Positions 24,101-31,540 of a stretch of 64,000 nt of DNA are shown here, in pieces. The notes beneath the pieces were generated by a model. That model made no database searches. It saw nothing but the letters and a program-made list of their open reading frames with translations, and had not been told where the DNA came from. The stretch's first letter is position 1. The number at the start of each line of letters is the position of its first letter. This stretch comes from Pseudolabrys sp. (lineage in GTDB: Bacteria > Pseudomonadota > Alphaproteobacteria > Rhizobiales > Xanthobacteraceae): contig JAHCKG010000003.1 in the NCBI GenBank assembly GCA_026125895.1, positions 62,001-126,000 on the forward strand. The letters are read 5' to 3'. A program made the position numbers and the translations under genes.

Positions 24101-25555
24101 GATGGCGCGCCGGTCGATGCTGTCGTCCGCGATCTCGCCATTGGCGTGGCGCATGGCGAGCGTGGTCAATACGCGGGATTTGATCTCGCCGGGCAGGGCG
24201 GCGGGATCGCCATGCGTAATCAAGATAAGCGGCTCGCGGCGGATGATCTCCTCGCGGATGTCGGGATAGCGGAGCGCGAGCCAGGCGGCCGCCGGGCGCA
24301 GCGAGAGCGCGATCGTCTTCACGCCGTAGATGTCCGTGAACACCAGGGCGAAGAGCTCGGATGGCTGGGCTCCCCCCTCCCGCAATCGCCTTAGCCAGCA
24401 GCTCGCGAGATATTCCTGTGTCGAGCGGTGATGGAAGCGGACGCGGCCGTAGGTCGACGGGGCGAAAATGGCCCTTCGCAGGAGGGCGTTGCGCTCGGCT
24501 GGCGTCCAGTTGTCCAGCACAAGCGCCGGATCGAGCGCCCCGACCGAAAGCTCTGGATCGGGTTCCTGGCCGGGTGCGATGATCGAGAAGGTCTTGCCGA
24601 GGGTCATGGCTGCGGCGAGGCGCTCGGCGCCCTCGCGCGCCTTGCTCGTCGAAAGATGCGTGTTGTCCGGCCGGAACCTGTCGGCTTCCTCGAGCTTCGC
24701 CGCGACGGCGACCTCGGTCATTTCGGTCAGGGTGCCGAGCGCCGCATGTTGCTTCCAGTATTGGGCCAGCTCGATGATGTCGCCGGGGCGCTCGGCAAGA
24801 GCATCGAGCCCCATCTTCTGGATGGCGCCAAGGAAACCGTCCACGTTCTGAACGCCGATGCCTTCGGCCAAGCGGCGGCGCTGCTCAGCGGTCAAAGGAA
24901 CAAGCCGCACGACGAGGATGCCTGCGTCGGCTGCCTTTGGTTTATCGATTTCAGCGTCGTCTGCCGCGGACGGGTCGCCTTTCTCGAAAACGGCGTCGAG
25001 AAGCTCTTCTTCCGGCGATTTCTTCGGCTTGGCCGGCGGCGGCGGAGCCTCCGGCATCGGCAGGATGTCGAGGATGGTCTGCCGGTCCGATTTGCCCTTC
25101 CAGTCACTCACGCGGCAGGAGACAAACATGCGGGCGCGGCTGATGGCGGGGCCGATCACCGCGGCGAGATGGCGCAGAGCGGTGTCGAATTTCTTCTGGT
25201 TGAGCCGCGCCTCGTCGACGGAATCGACAAGGAACCAGGCGGGCCCGGTGCCCGCTTTCCAGGCGTCGATCAGCCTGCGCTCTTCCGCGTCGAACACGTC
25301 GCCGCCGTCGGCGAGGCGCTCAACGGAAATGTAGAAGGCGGGTTTGCCGTCGGCGCGTAGCGCGGCCGCCGTGTGCTTGAACTCTTCGGATTTTCCGCTT
25401 GAGGCTTCTGCGAGAAGCACGACGCGGCTTTTATCGAGGAGCGCGGCCCAATCGAGCCAACCGTAATAACGCTGCCCCCACGCGCTCTCGACGGCGAGCT
25501 CTGCCTCGGTATCCTTCTCGATGGCGACGAAATGACGGTCGAGCGGAATAAACAT
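21146..25555 (-). CDS. STAND/NACHT-like P-loop protein with C-terminal PD-(D/E)XK nuclease
   Basis: A 1469-residue protein. Residues 44-56 form a Walker A loop (LLAEASSGKS, K55-S56). Residues 106-115 form a Walker B strand with WFLVDSVDEA. A further FVSCRVSDW segment fits the sensor region of NACHT/STAND NTPases. Residues about 430-1200 are helical and repeat-like (many ALxLLxxL units), as expected of a target-sensing solenoid. Near the C-terminus KPDILIA (D1331) and VALEAKHG (E1346, K1348), followed by a Q in the next helix (TQLAEDYL), form a PD-(D/E)XK nuclease core. A very basic tail follows. The layout resembles Avs/bNACHT antiphage proteins, but the nuclease is at the C-terminal end and no partner gene is needed. 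Function in defence is inferred. Confidence 0.75.
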   Translation of the reverse strand: MFIPLDRHFVAIEKDTEAELAVESAWGQRYYGWLDWAALLDKSRVVLLAEASSGKSEEFKHTAAALRADGKPAFYISVERLADGGDVFDAEERRLIDAWKAGTGPAWFLVDSVDEARLNQKKFDTALRHLAAVIGPAISRARMFVSCRVSDWKGKSDRQTILDILPMPEAPPPPAKPKKSPEEELLDAVFEKGDPSAADDAEIDKPKAADAGILVVRLVPLTAEQRRRLAEGIGVQNVDGFLGAIQKMGLDALAERPGDIIELAQYWKQHAALGTLTEMTEVAVAAKLEEADRFRPDNTHLSTSKAREGAERLAAAMTLGKTFSIIAPGQEPDPELSVGALDPALVLDNWTPAERNALLRRAIFAPSTYGRVRFHHRSTQEYLASCWLRRLREGGAQPSELFALVFTDIYGVKTIALSLRPAAAWLALRYPDIREEIIRREPLILITHGDPAALPGEIKSRVLTTLAMRHANGEIADDSIDRRAIALFASPDLSLAIREAWALNRRSDFRADLMRIVREGAITACADLALQAAINPKHDAYFRMTAVEALVACKARKELLSVKQGLMRNAAKLTPNLARRLLPLLFPDYLSVNELQILIEKAEPQKQSSTEGVSYVIEDLWKACPAKDKTALLAGLAKLCAAAPPINRHHRVSKRHAQLARNLGGIAHDAVSSLGAAAPSDALITLLSVVERAERPRRRDERNPPLNALVRANSLIHRALFWFDVAEVRQSSSHPVQHLWDIFIGGSPLWELAEADIPWLLEDLSARPLPDDRMVALSALARIYGDNLKAEAPALRKRIGKDAPLRAELNKHLRPRGKSASMRRSEARHAKNERKREEQKAKDKESWRKFRDELIVNPTRLSTPAPISGRGFLGIHNLVLWLQRKTHKEPDEAALQWHMLADAFSKEVADSFALGMKALWRAQKPERPVRNNGNGVTVKWVTIYAYAAIGIESAQDPGFADKLAPADAERAVEHACQSEQGYPDWLDAILAAHPAIAVPLVVKEIEAEWGGDTGLRSYFLHRYSQASPGIPAALHAPLFEIITGSAPANAEMLERGLGILRQIAFTPAQRTTLASFAAGGHAAHAKIDIGLAARYIAILFLADAKAGATLLLKWLRGIKSQRNRQSAAITVLALLFGDHHALIRDALAALDVPMLADLLLFAYQTVRPEDDHDHGDGVYSPDARDDAEGARNVILKALIETGGADAYHAMMRLSGRAEMRARRVRFRELARRMAERDADRFTWKPAEILAFENSKLLPVKTGAQLFALAHAIAREIGWDFDHADASSRAVLETATDENAVQNYLAEQLRLRAKGRFHATREGEVAEGNKPDILIASTEAPVEVALEAKHGGKQWSTKSLEEALRTQLAEDYLRPASRRHGLFVVTNHRPRGWTHPKSGKHLNFTEMIAYLATIAETLTKNAVGEIQVSVVGIDALPRERRRTKRSPSRSKTKARRKKQRPKISGRKSPK

Positions 25556-25741
25556 CGTTCTGGGAAGTCAGGAGACGGTTGGTGCGGCATTGGCACGCTG
25601 GTATCGTCGCGCTATGGAAAATGTGGACAGCGCCGATTCGAGACGAGTATTCAATACGAGTCGGCGTATAGCAAGACGCGCTATGCTGGAGGTGTCATCG
25701 TCGACGCCGTCTGATCGGTCTTGTTCAGGCGGTTGGCGCGC

Positions 25742-25785
25742 TTCCCGACCTGGTACCGAATCATTCCCGACCTGGTACCGAATCG
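25742..25785. repeat. 22 bp tandem direct repeat
   Basis: Two adjacent copies of TTCCCGACCTGGTACCGAAT plus two bases, with a period of 22 bp (about two helical turns). It lies 38 bp ahead of the start of the small disordered protein and about 190 bp from the STAND gene start, in the divergent promoter region. It could be a binding site for a regulator. Confidence 0.6.
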
Positions 25786-25823
25786 GTTTGTGCGGGAGTA
25801 ACCTCGTGAAGAGGAGATTTGTC

Positions 25824-26012
25824 ATGATTGACGACAGAGATAATTCTCAGGGCGGCTCTAACGGCGGCTCCCAGCAGCAGGGCGGCAACAACAACGGCCA
25901 GGATTGGGGCAACTCTAGCGGATCCGGTCATACGCAGCGGGACGGCGATTGGGGTCGCGATAGCGGTTCAGGCGCATTCCGCAAGAGCGAGGACGGCAGC
26001 GACCGTCGTTAG
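25824..26012 (+). CDS. Small Gly/Ser/Asn/Gln-rich protein
   Basis: A 62-residue product from ATG 25824, preceded by the strong ribosome site GAAGAGGAG. It is almost wholly low complexity (repeated GGS, GGNNN, GSG and a DWGRDSGSG segment) and should be disordered. No family is recognised. The longer upstream frame has no ribosome site and spans the tandem repeat. Its last 45 bases overlap the 3' end of the convergent membrane-protein gene. It stands divergently from the STAND nuclease. Confidence 0.5.
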   Translation: MIDDRDNSQGGSNGGSQQQGGNNNGQDWGNSSGSGHTQRDGDWGRDSGSGAFRKSEDGSDRR

Positions 26013-26528
26013 TAGAGAGGTGGGCGCTGCCGCTGCTGTAAGTATGATCGCGGCTTGAAGCCACCAGGATTTCTGCGCGTTCGATTGCTCGTTGCGAGCG
26101 ATCCCGCGTGCATATTCTTTGATGCGTACTCCAGCGAGCCGTATCGCGGTTTTTTCGTCGCCTCTTAGAAGTTCCTGCCACTTCGCCACGTTTAGGTCTT
26201 GAGGGGTCGACCCCGGATGCACGAACATACGTGGACGAAGACTGATCGCAGAACAAATAGCTCCAAGAATAAATACCGTGGCCAGCGCGTAAAGGCCGAC
26301 GAGATACTGAATCTCAACCCGCTCCGCTTGCGTAAAGGATAGTCCAATGAGCGCAGTGACAAGCCCGATAAGCCCGGTGAGAATATACTGGGCCTTTTTA
26401 TCGATCTCGTCGGATCCCTTAATTGTACCCTCTAGGCGTTGGCGGTACTCCGCCTCGACTAGCCGCACATTGGCCTCGTTCATATCCTCCCATTTTATAT
26501 CACTGTAGCCATAGTCGTCTTGGATCAT
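25968..26528 (-). CDS. Three-helix membrane protein (SLATT/Pycsar-effector-like layout)
   Basis: A 186-residue product from ATG 26528; starts at 26552 and 26564 are alternatives. An N-terminal cytosolic helix with EANVRLVEAEYRQRLEGTIK precedes a conserved-looking DEIDKKAQYI, which leads into a paired membrane hairpin (ILTGLIGLVTALIGLSF and LVGLYALATVFILGAICSAI). A charged segment and a third hydrophobic helix (WWLQAAIILTAAAAPTSLLT) follow. An aspartate-x-lysine-alanine just ahead of a two-helix hairpin is typical of SLATT and Pycsar membrane effectors, which depolarise the cell during phage infection. That match is by layout only. No cyclase gene is nearby. Confidence 0.5.
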   Translation of the reverse strand: MIQDDYGYSDIKWEDMNEANVRLVEAEYRQRLEGTIKGSDEIDKKAQYILTGLIGLVTALIGLSFTQAERVEIQYLVGLYALATVFILGAICSAISLRPRMFVHPGSTPQDLNVAKWQELLRGDEKTAIRLAGVRIKEYARGIARNEQSNAQKSWWLQAAIILTAAAAPTSLLTTVAAVLALAECA

Positions 26529-26577
26529 AGCTGCGACTCGGTTTCGATGCATTCTGTATACCATAGGAAAATGTCAA

Positions 26578-27411
26578 CCGGCATTCTGCGGCAGACACGA
26601 TTAGGTGTGCATGCCCGGATAATAGAAGCGGATGATGTTCACAGGGATTGCGGAGTGTGTGGAGCGAGTGTCGATTTCGTGACTATCTCCCAAGATGATT
26701 CAAGTCCGTTGTCGACCACAGGATGACCACAGAAACCCCGTGAACGAATGTGACAAACGTGGTCGGACGCGACAAAAAACACCGGATTTTATTGATTTTC
26801 TCGAGGCACCCGCACCGCGCATAACGGCCGGCTCAGAGGTTCGAAGTTGAGCACACTCAGTCGGACCGAATACTCCATTATGGATCTTACGCGATGGCGC
26901 GGTGTCGGGTCGGCGTCGCGAAACCGCCAAATCTTTAAGTTATTTCGCTGCTGCAAGCATTCGGCGCGAAGCATAGGGTGGTCTCCGGTCGTACTCATTC
27001 CCGCTCAAAAGTCTGAGTACTGACCCAAGCGCCGGGCGCTTCAACGCCGCCGGCTTCTGCTGCCTATGCGGGGGTACTGGTCAATGCCCGACGGCGACCG
27101 GTGCTCGGCGACGATCTCCTAGTCGGACCGCCAATGGTCCCCGTGTTGCTCCGATGCGGATCCTGTCCTTGCGATCTGATTGCCGTCCCGCTTAGTCAGA
27201 AATTCTTGCGTCTTTTGATCTTGATCCTGTCGAGCGCGAGCACTCGCAAAGATGTGCCCTACCTTGGTTCCTTTTTCGCTGGTTGTTGACGCGCCTGTAA
27301 CCGGTGGACGCCGACCTTTTCGGCCGGCCTTTCTCCTCTTCGTGACAGGCGTTAGCAACGCGGACCGTCCGAGAAGATCGCCAGTTTTGAGATTGCAGCG
27401 GCTCTTCAGAC
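26578..27411. other. No convincing gene (834 bp)
   Basis: Short frames exist on both strands, but none has a ribosome site with a recognisable product. One basic 98-codon frame at 27119-27415 on the minus strand reaches the end of the crotonase gene and cannot be supported. The segment separates the mobile region from the catabolic island and may be decayed element sequence. Confidence 0.4.
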
Positions 27412-28197
27412 TCAAAAGCGTGGCGGTTGTCCGCCGAAAAATGCCTTGAGTCCGGTCTCGAAATCCTGGCCGACGACGGCTTGTCGGTAGGCTTCGTGTT
27501 CACGATCGAGTTGCTCCTCGAAGGATAGGGAGTCGACGTTACGAACGAGTTTTTTGATCGCCTGCACACTCCCTTGGGATGCGGCGGCGAGCTGTTTTGC
27601 CAGTGCATCGATAGCGTCGTCGAGCTTGCATTCCGGGACGATGCGGTTGATGAGGCCGATCGACTGAGCGGCCATGGCATCAATGGCTCCGCCAAGCATC
27701 AGAATCTCATTGGCGCGCAACCGCCCGACCGCTTGGCAGAGCGACCAAGTCAGACCTCCGTCAGGCGTCGCGCCGATGCGGCCGTAGGCAGGTACGAACC
27801 GGGCTTTTTCGCCGGCAACGACAAGGTCGCAGGCGAGCGCGAGGCTGAAACCAGCACCCGCAGCAGCGCCTTGGACGCCGGCAATGACCGGTGCAGGCAG
27901 TTTGCGAATGGCACGGACCGCGCGGTGAAAATCCGTGATCAGGCCATCGAGCAACGCCAGCCGCTCATCCTTTGGCGTCGTTCTCAAGAGGCGCAGGTCG
28001 CCTCCGGCCATGAAGCTCTTGCCTTCGCCACGTAAAGTCACGACTCGGATGTTCGAGTCTTCGCCAAGCCGCTCGAAGGTTTCCGCCAGAGCCGTCGCCA
28101 TCGTCTGGTCGATGACGTTCAACGTCTCGGCGCGTGACAGTCGTACATGCACCACGGCGTCGTCTCGGATCATCGTCAGGGGCGCGCCGATGCTCAT
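27412..28197 (-). CDS. Enoyl-CoA hydratase/isomerase family (crotonase)
   Basis: A 261-residue crotonase-fold protein. The oxyanion-hole sequences are clear: FMAGGDLRLL at about residue 63 and VQGAAAGAGFSLALACDLVV at 107-126. The two glutamates of true hydratases are missing: the first position is a serine (GFSLALACD), and the second falls in VPAYGRIGATPDGG. The PDGG aspartate matches PaaG-like delta-isomerases, so an isomerase role on an unsaturated acyl-CoA is more likely than hydration. It is the last gene of the leftward set, 5 bp after the FadH-like gene, so the two probably act on the same intermediate. Confidence 0.85.
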   Translation of the reverse strand: MSIGAPLTMIRDDAVVHVRLSRAETLNVIDQTMATALAETFERLGEDSNIRVVTLRGEGKSFMAGGDLRLLRTTPKDERLALLDGLITDFHRAVRAIRKLPAPVIAGVQGAAAGAGFSLALACDLVVAGEKARFVPAYGRIGATPDGGLTWSLCQAVGRLRANEILMLGGAIDAMAAQSIGLINRIVPECKLDDAIDALAKQLAAASQGSVQAIKKLVRNVDSLSFEEQLDREHEAYRQAVVGQDFETGLKAFFGGQPPRF

Positions 28198-28202
28198 TGA
28201 TG

Positions 28203-30305
28203 TTAAAGCCGATAAGCGAGCCGGGTGCCCTGATCAATGGCGCGCAGGGCGTCGAGTTCAGCGGCGTAGTCGGCGCCGCCGATGACATCGAAGCTGACGC
28301 CTGTCCCGGCGAGTTCATCCGCCAGTTCGCGGTTCGAATCTTGGCCGGCGCAGATGATGATCGTATCGGCCGCTATTGTCTGGGTTTTGCCGTCGGCCAG
28401 GATCGTCAACCCCTCGTCGCCGATTGAGATATATTGACAGCCGGCAATGGTACGCAGGCCCCGACGCTTGAGCTGGCTGCGCAGAATCCAGCCGGTCGTC
28501 CTCCCAAGGCGTTCGCCCATTCGGCCTTCGCTGCGTTGAAGCAACGTCACCGATCGCGAACGATCGGCATCGGTACGGTGCCCCAGGCCACCGGCGAGGC
28601 GAATGGTACTGTCCACGCCCCATTCGGCCAGGAAGGTCTCGGAATTCTGCTCTTCAGACCCTGCGGTCAGGTATTCGGCGATGTCGTAGCCGATGCCACC
28701 AGCGCCAATGATGGCGACGGCACTGCCGGCGTTTGCTCGTCCCATCAGAAGGTCATTGTACATGACGACTTTTCGATGATTGATGCCGTCAATTAGGGGG
28801 ACCCGTGGCTTAACGCCGGTTGCGACGACGACGTGATCGAAGCCATCGGCCTTTAATTGTTGCGCCGAGGCGCGCGTGCCTGTGCGGACCGTCACGCCGG
28901 ACGTGACCAACTGGCGATTGAAGTAACGTATCAGTTCTTTGAATTCCGATTTGCCTGGCACGCGGGAAGCGAGATTGAGCTGGCCGCCGGTACTCGCATC
29001 GGCCTCAAACAGGGTCACCGTATGCCCGCGGCAAGCCGCATTGATAGCGGCGGCCATACCGGCAGGCCCCGAGCCAACCACAGCGAGCCTAAGGAGACGG
29101 TTCGGTGCGTCATTGTTGAATTCTATCTCGCGTCCGGCCTTGGGATTGACGAGACACGTCGCGACGCGCGTTGTGAAAATGTAGTCGAGGCAAGCTTGAT
29201 TGCAGGCGATGCAGACATTGATATCGTCGCGGCAGCCGTCGCGTGCCTTTGCGGCAAATTGGGGGTCGGCCAACATTGGCCGTGCCATTGAGACAAGGTC
29301 CGCGTCCCCCGTCGCAATCAGGTCTTCTGCAACCTCCGGCGTGTTGATGCGGTTCGAAGCGATGACCGGAATCTTCACTACGTTCTTGAGGCGTTTCGTA
29401 GCAAAGCCCCAGGCTGCGCGTGGCACGGGATAGGCGATCGTCGGAACGGCCGATTCATGCCAACCGATGCCGGTGTTCAGGACGTCCGCGCCGGCGGCTT
29501 CAACAGCCTGCGCCAGCGCGTCGATCTCGTCGGCGGTGGCCCCGCCCTCGACGAGGTCGAGTGCGGAGATACGGAACATGATGATGAAGTCGCGGCCGCG
29601 GCTGCAGCGGATGCGTTGCACGATTTCGGTCGGAAAGCGGAGACGGTTCTCCAGCGAGCCTCCCCAGCGATCCGTACGGTCGTTGGTTCGCGGCACGGTA
29701 AATTGATTGATGAGATAGCCTTCCGAGCCCATGATCTCGATGCCGTCATAACCGCCTTCAGTGGCGAGTTCGGCGCAGCGCACGAAGTCATCGATGGTTG
29801 ATTCGACTTCGGCGCTTGTCAGCGCGCGCGGCGTGAAAGGATAGATCGGTGACTTGATGGCGGAGGCTCCGACGAGGGCCTTCTGGCGCGCATTGCGCCC
29901 GGCGTGAATGATCTGCAGCAGCATTTTGGCGCCGTTGGCGTGTACCGCCTCGGTGATGGCGCGATGCGTGTATAGCTCGGCACGGTCATTCAGAATCGGG
30001 GCGCCTGGCTCCATCAGTCCGGCAGAGTTCGGTGCGTGACCACCGCTGATGATCAGGGCGACGCCGCCTTTGGCACGTGCCGTATAAAATGCGACCTGGC
30101 GCTCCAGCGGCCGGTCGAGGTGCTCCAGCCGAGTGTGCATGGAGCCCATGACGATACGATTCTTGAGATCGTGCGTCCCGATGCGGATCGGGGAAAAGAG
30201 GTGGGGGTAGGGCGTCTGCTGTTGCGGCGCAGAGCTGTGCACGGCCGGCCCTCCTTCGGAAGTGAAGCGCCCGGGGGCCGTTGACCCGCGGGCGCCGCGC
30301 TTCAT
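28203..30305 (-). CDS. 2,4-dienoyl-CoA reductase (FadH)-family NADH:flavin oxidoreductase
   Basis: About 700 residues, close to FadH (about 670). The N-terminal TIM barrel of the old-yellow-enzyme type starts at PYPHLFSPIRIGTHDLKNRI and contains QIIHAGRNA. An iron-sulfur cluster motif follows (CIACNQACLDY...CLVNP, C-x2-C-x3-C spacing plus a fourth cysteine). The C-terminal half has two nucleotide-binding folds (VVGSGPAGMAAAI and AIIGAGGIGYDI). It would reduce an unsaturated acyl-CoA or a related enone using NAD(P)H through FMN, 4Fe-4S and FAD. The start overlaps the stop of the substrate-binding-protein gene by 1 bp. A start nearer PYPHLF is possible. Confidence 0.88.
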   Translation of the reverse strand: MKRGARGSTAPGRFTSEGGPAVHSSAPQQQTPYPHLFSPIRIGTHDLKNRIVMGSMHTRLEHLDRPLERQVAFYTARAKGGVALIISGGHAPNSAGLMEPGAPILNDRAELYTHRAITEAVHANGAKMLLQIIHAGRNARQKALVGASAIKSPIYPFTPRALTSAEVESTIDDFVRCAELATEGGYDGIEIMGSEGYLINQFTVPRTNDRTDRWGGSLENRLRFPTEIVQRIRCSRGRDFIIMFRISALDLVEGGATADEIDALAQAVEAAGADVLNTGIGWHESAVPTIAYPVPRAAWGFATKRLKNVVKIPVIASNRINTPEVAEDLIATGDADLVSMARPMLADPQFAAKARDGCRDDINVCIACNQACLDYIFTTRVATCLVNPKAGREIEFNNDAPNRLLRLAVVGSGPAGMAAAINAACRGHTVTLFEADASTGGQLNLASRVPGKSEFKELIRYFNRQLVTSGVTVRTGTRASAQQLKADGFDHVVVATGVKPRVPLIDGINHRKVVMYNDLLMGRANAGSAVAIIGAGGIGYDIAEYLTAGSEEQNSETFLAEWGVDSTIRLAGGLGHRTDADRSRSVTLLQRSEGRMGERLGRTTGWILRSQLKRRGLRTIAGCQYISIGDEGLTILADGKTQTIAADTIIICAGQDSNRELADELAGTGVSFDVIGGADYAAELDALRAIDQGTRLAYRL

Positions 30306-31450
30306 TACTTGACGGTCTTGAACTTGCCGTCCTTCACGACGACGGTGACCAGGAGTTCCTCATCCCATCCGTCGTGATTGTCCTTCGAATAGCAAACCTT
30401 TCCGGAAGTAAAGGTCTTCACGCCGCAGAGCTTCTCCAGCGCGTCGCGCATCTTGGCGCCCGTCAGTTCGCCATCGATGGTCTTGGCGGCTTCGACGATC
30501 GGGATGATGCCGTTGGTCGTCAGAAGTTCGGCAAAGCCTTCCGGCTTCTTGCCGGCGGCCTTCATCATGTCACTCAGCTTCGTGAGTTCCGGGGTCGGTT
30601 CGTCCCAATTGCCGATCAGCACCAGATGCATGCCCTCAGCGGCGTCCTTGGCAGTGTCAAGGAACGTCTGATAGCCGAGCGCCATGCTGCCCCAGATCGG
30701 AGCGTTGAGGCCGACCTGCTTGGCTGCACGTAGGAAGCCCGAGGCGAGGCCGACCGGCGCGACCTGCATGAGAACGACATCCGGTGCAGCGTTGCGGAGG
30801 CGCGTGGCCTGAGCGACGACGTCGATGGCCTTCATCGGTGCGGAAGCGACGGCGACGACCTCGATGCCCTTCGCCTTGGCGAGGTTCTGAATGTAGTCGG
30901 CGGTTTCTTTACCGTACGCATCCTCCTGATGCATGACGGCGACCTTCTTGGCTCCCTTGGCCGTTGCGCGCGCGAACATTTCGCGCGTGGTGATGAGATC
31001 GTTGGTCATCGTTCGGAAAACCCACGGATAGAAGGCGTGGGACTTGTTGGTGATCGAGATCGTGCCATTCGGCGCCACGATCGGCACTTGGAACCGCGCA
31101 GCGCTCGGACCAGCTGCGAGGGTGCCGCTGCCCATCGACGAGCCGATAACCGCAACAACCTTGTCACGCTGAATGAGCTCGACGATGCCGCGTGCGGATT
31201 CGGTCGGGTTGGTCGCTTCGTCATAGACGAAGAGTTCAATCTTGCGGCCATTGACGCCGCCTTTCTTGTTGATGTCGTCTGCCAAGACCTGAACGGCGTC
31301 GCGTTCCGGAATGCCATAGACGGCGCCCGGACCGCTGAGGCTGAGCAGCAGGCCGACCTTGAGCGGGCCTTTGTCCTGAGCCACAGCCGGGGTGGCGATC
31401 AACGCGCCGGCTAGCATCGCAGTAGTGAGTGCAGTCTTTAGGAACTTCAT
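30305..31450 (-). CDS. Liv-type ABC transporter substrate-binding protein
   Basis: A 381-residue product from ATG 31450, with ribosome site GGAGGAA. It has a clear signal peptide (MKFLKTALTTAMLAG...AVAQ) and then KVGLLLSLSGPGAVYGIPER, the standard start of a periplasmic branched-chain-amino-acid/amide-type binding protein (Peripla_BP_6). VVAVIGSSMGSGTLAAGPSA and KKVAVMHQEDAYGKETADYI fit the two-lobed fold. The ligand is not readable; in catabolic islands these proteins often bind aromatic or dicarboxylic acids. It is followed directly by the FadH-like gene, so uptake and catabolism are cotranscribed. Confidence 0.9.
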   Translation of the reverse strand: MKFLKTALTTAMLAGALIATPAVAQDKGPLKVGLLLSLSGPGAVYGIPERDAVQVLADDINKKGGVNGRKIELFVYDEATNPTESARGIVELIQRDKVVAVIGSSMGSGTLAAGPSAARFQVPIVAPNGTISITNKSHAFYPWVFRTMTNDLITTREMFARATAKGAKKVAVMHQEDAYGKETADYIQNLAKAKGIEVVAVASAPMKAIDVVAQATRLRNAAPDVVLMQVAPVGLASGFLRAAKQVGLNAPIWGSMALGYQTFLDTAKDAAEGMHLVLIGNWDEPTPELTKLSDMMKAAGKKPEGFAELLTTNGIIPIVEAAKTIDGELTGAKMRDALEKLCGVKTFTSGKVCYSKDNHDGWDEELLVTVVVKDGKFKTVK

Positions 31451-31540
31451 TTCATTCCTCCCTCTCTTGTGAACTTGAGTTTTCAGCGAGTTGAGCTTGA
31501 GCCTCTTCAAAGCAGACGGAGCAGGCGATCTCCGTGTCCA

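Noticed and set aside
26567-26577. TTGACA promoter (minus strand) for the three-helix membrane gene
   Set aside because: The -35 box is perfect, but the only candidate -10 elements are at poor spacing (11 or 15 bases).
27119-27415. Basic 98-codon frame on the minus strand
   Set aside because: It has no ribosome site or recognisable family and overlaps the end of the crotonase gene. It may be decayed sequence.
30305-30307. Missing gene or frameshift between the binding protein and FadH-like gene
   Set aside because: The one-base stop/start overlap is a normal coupled junction.
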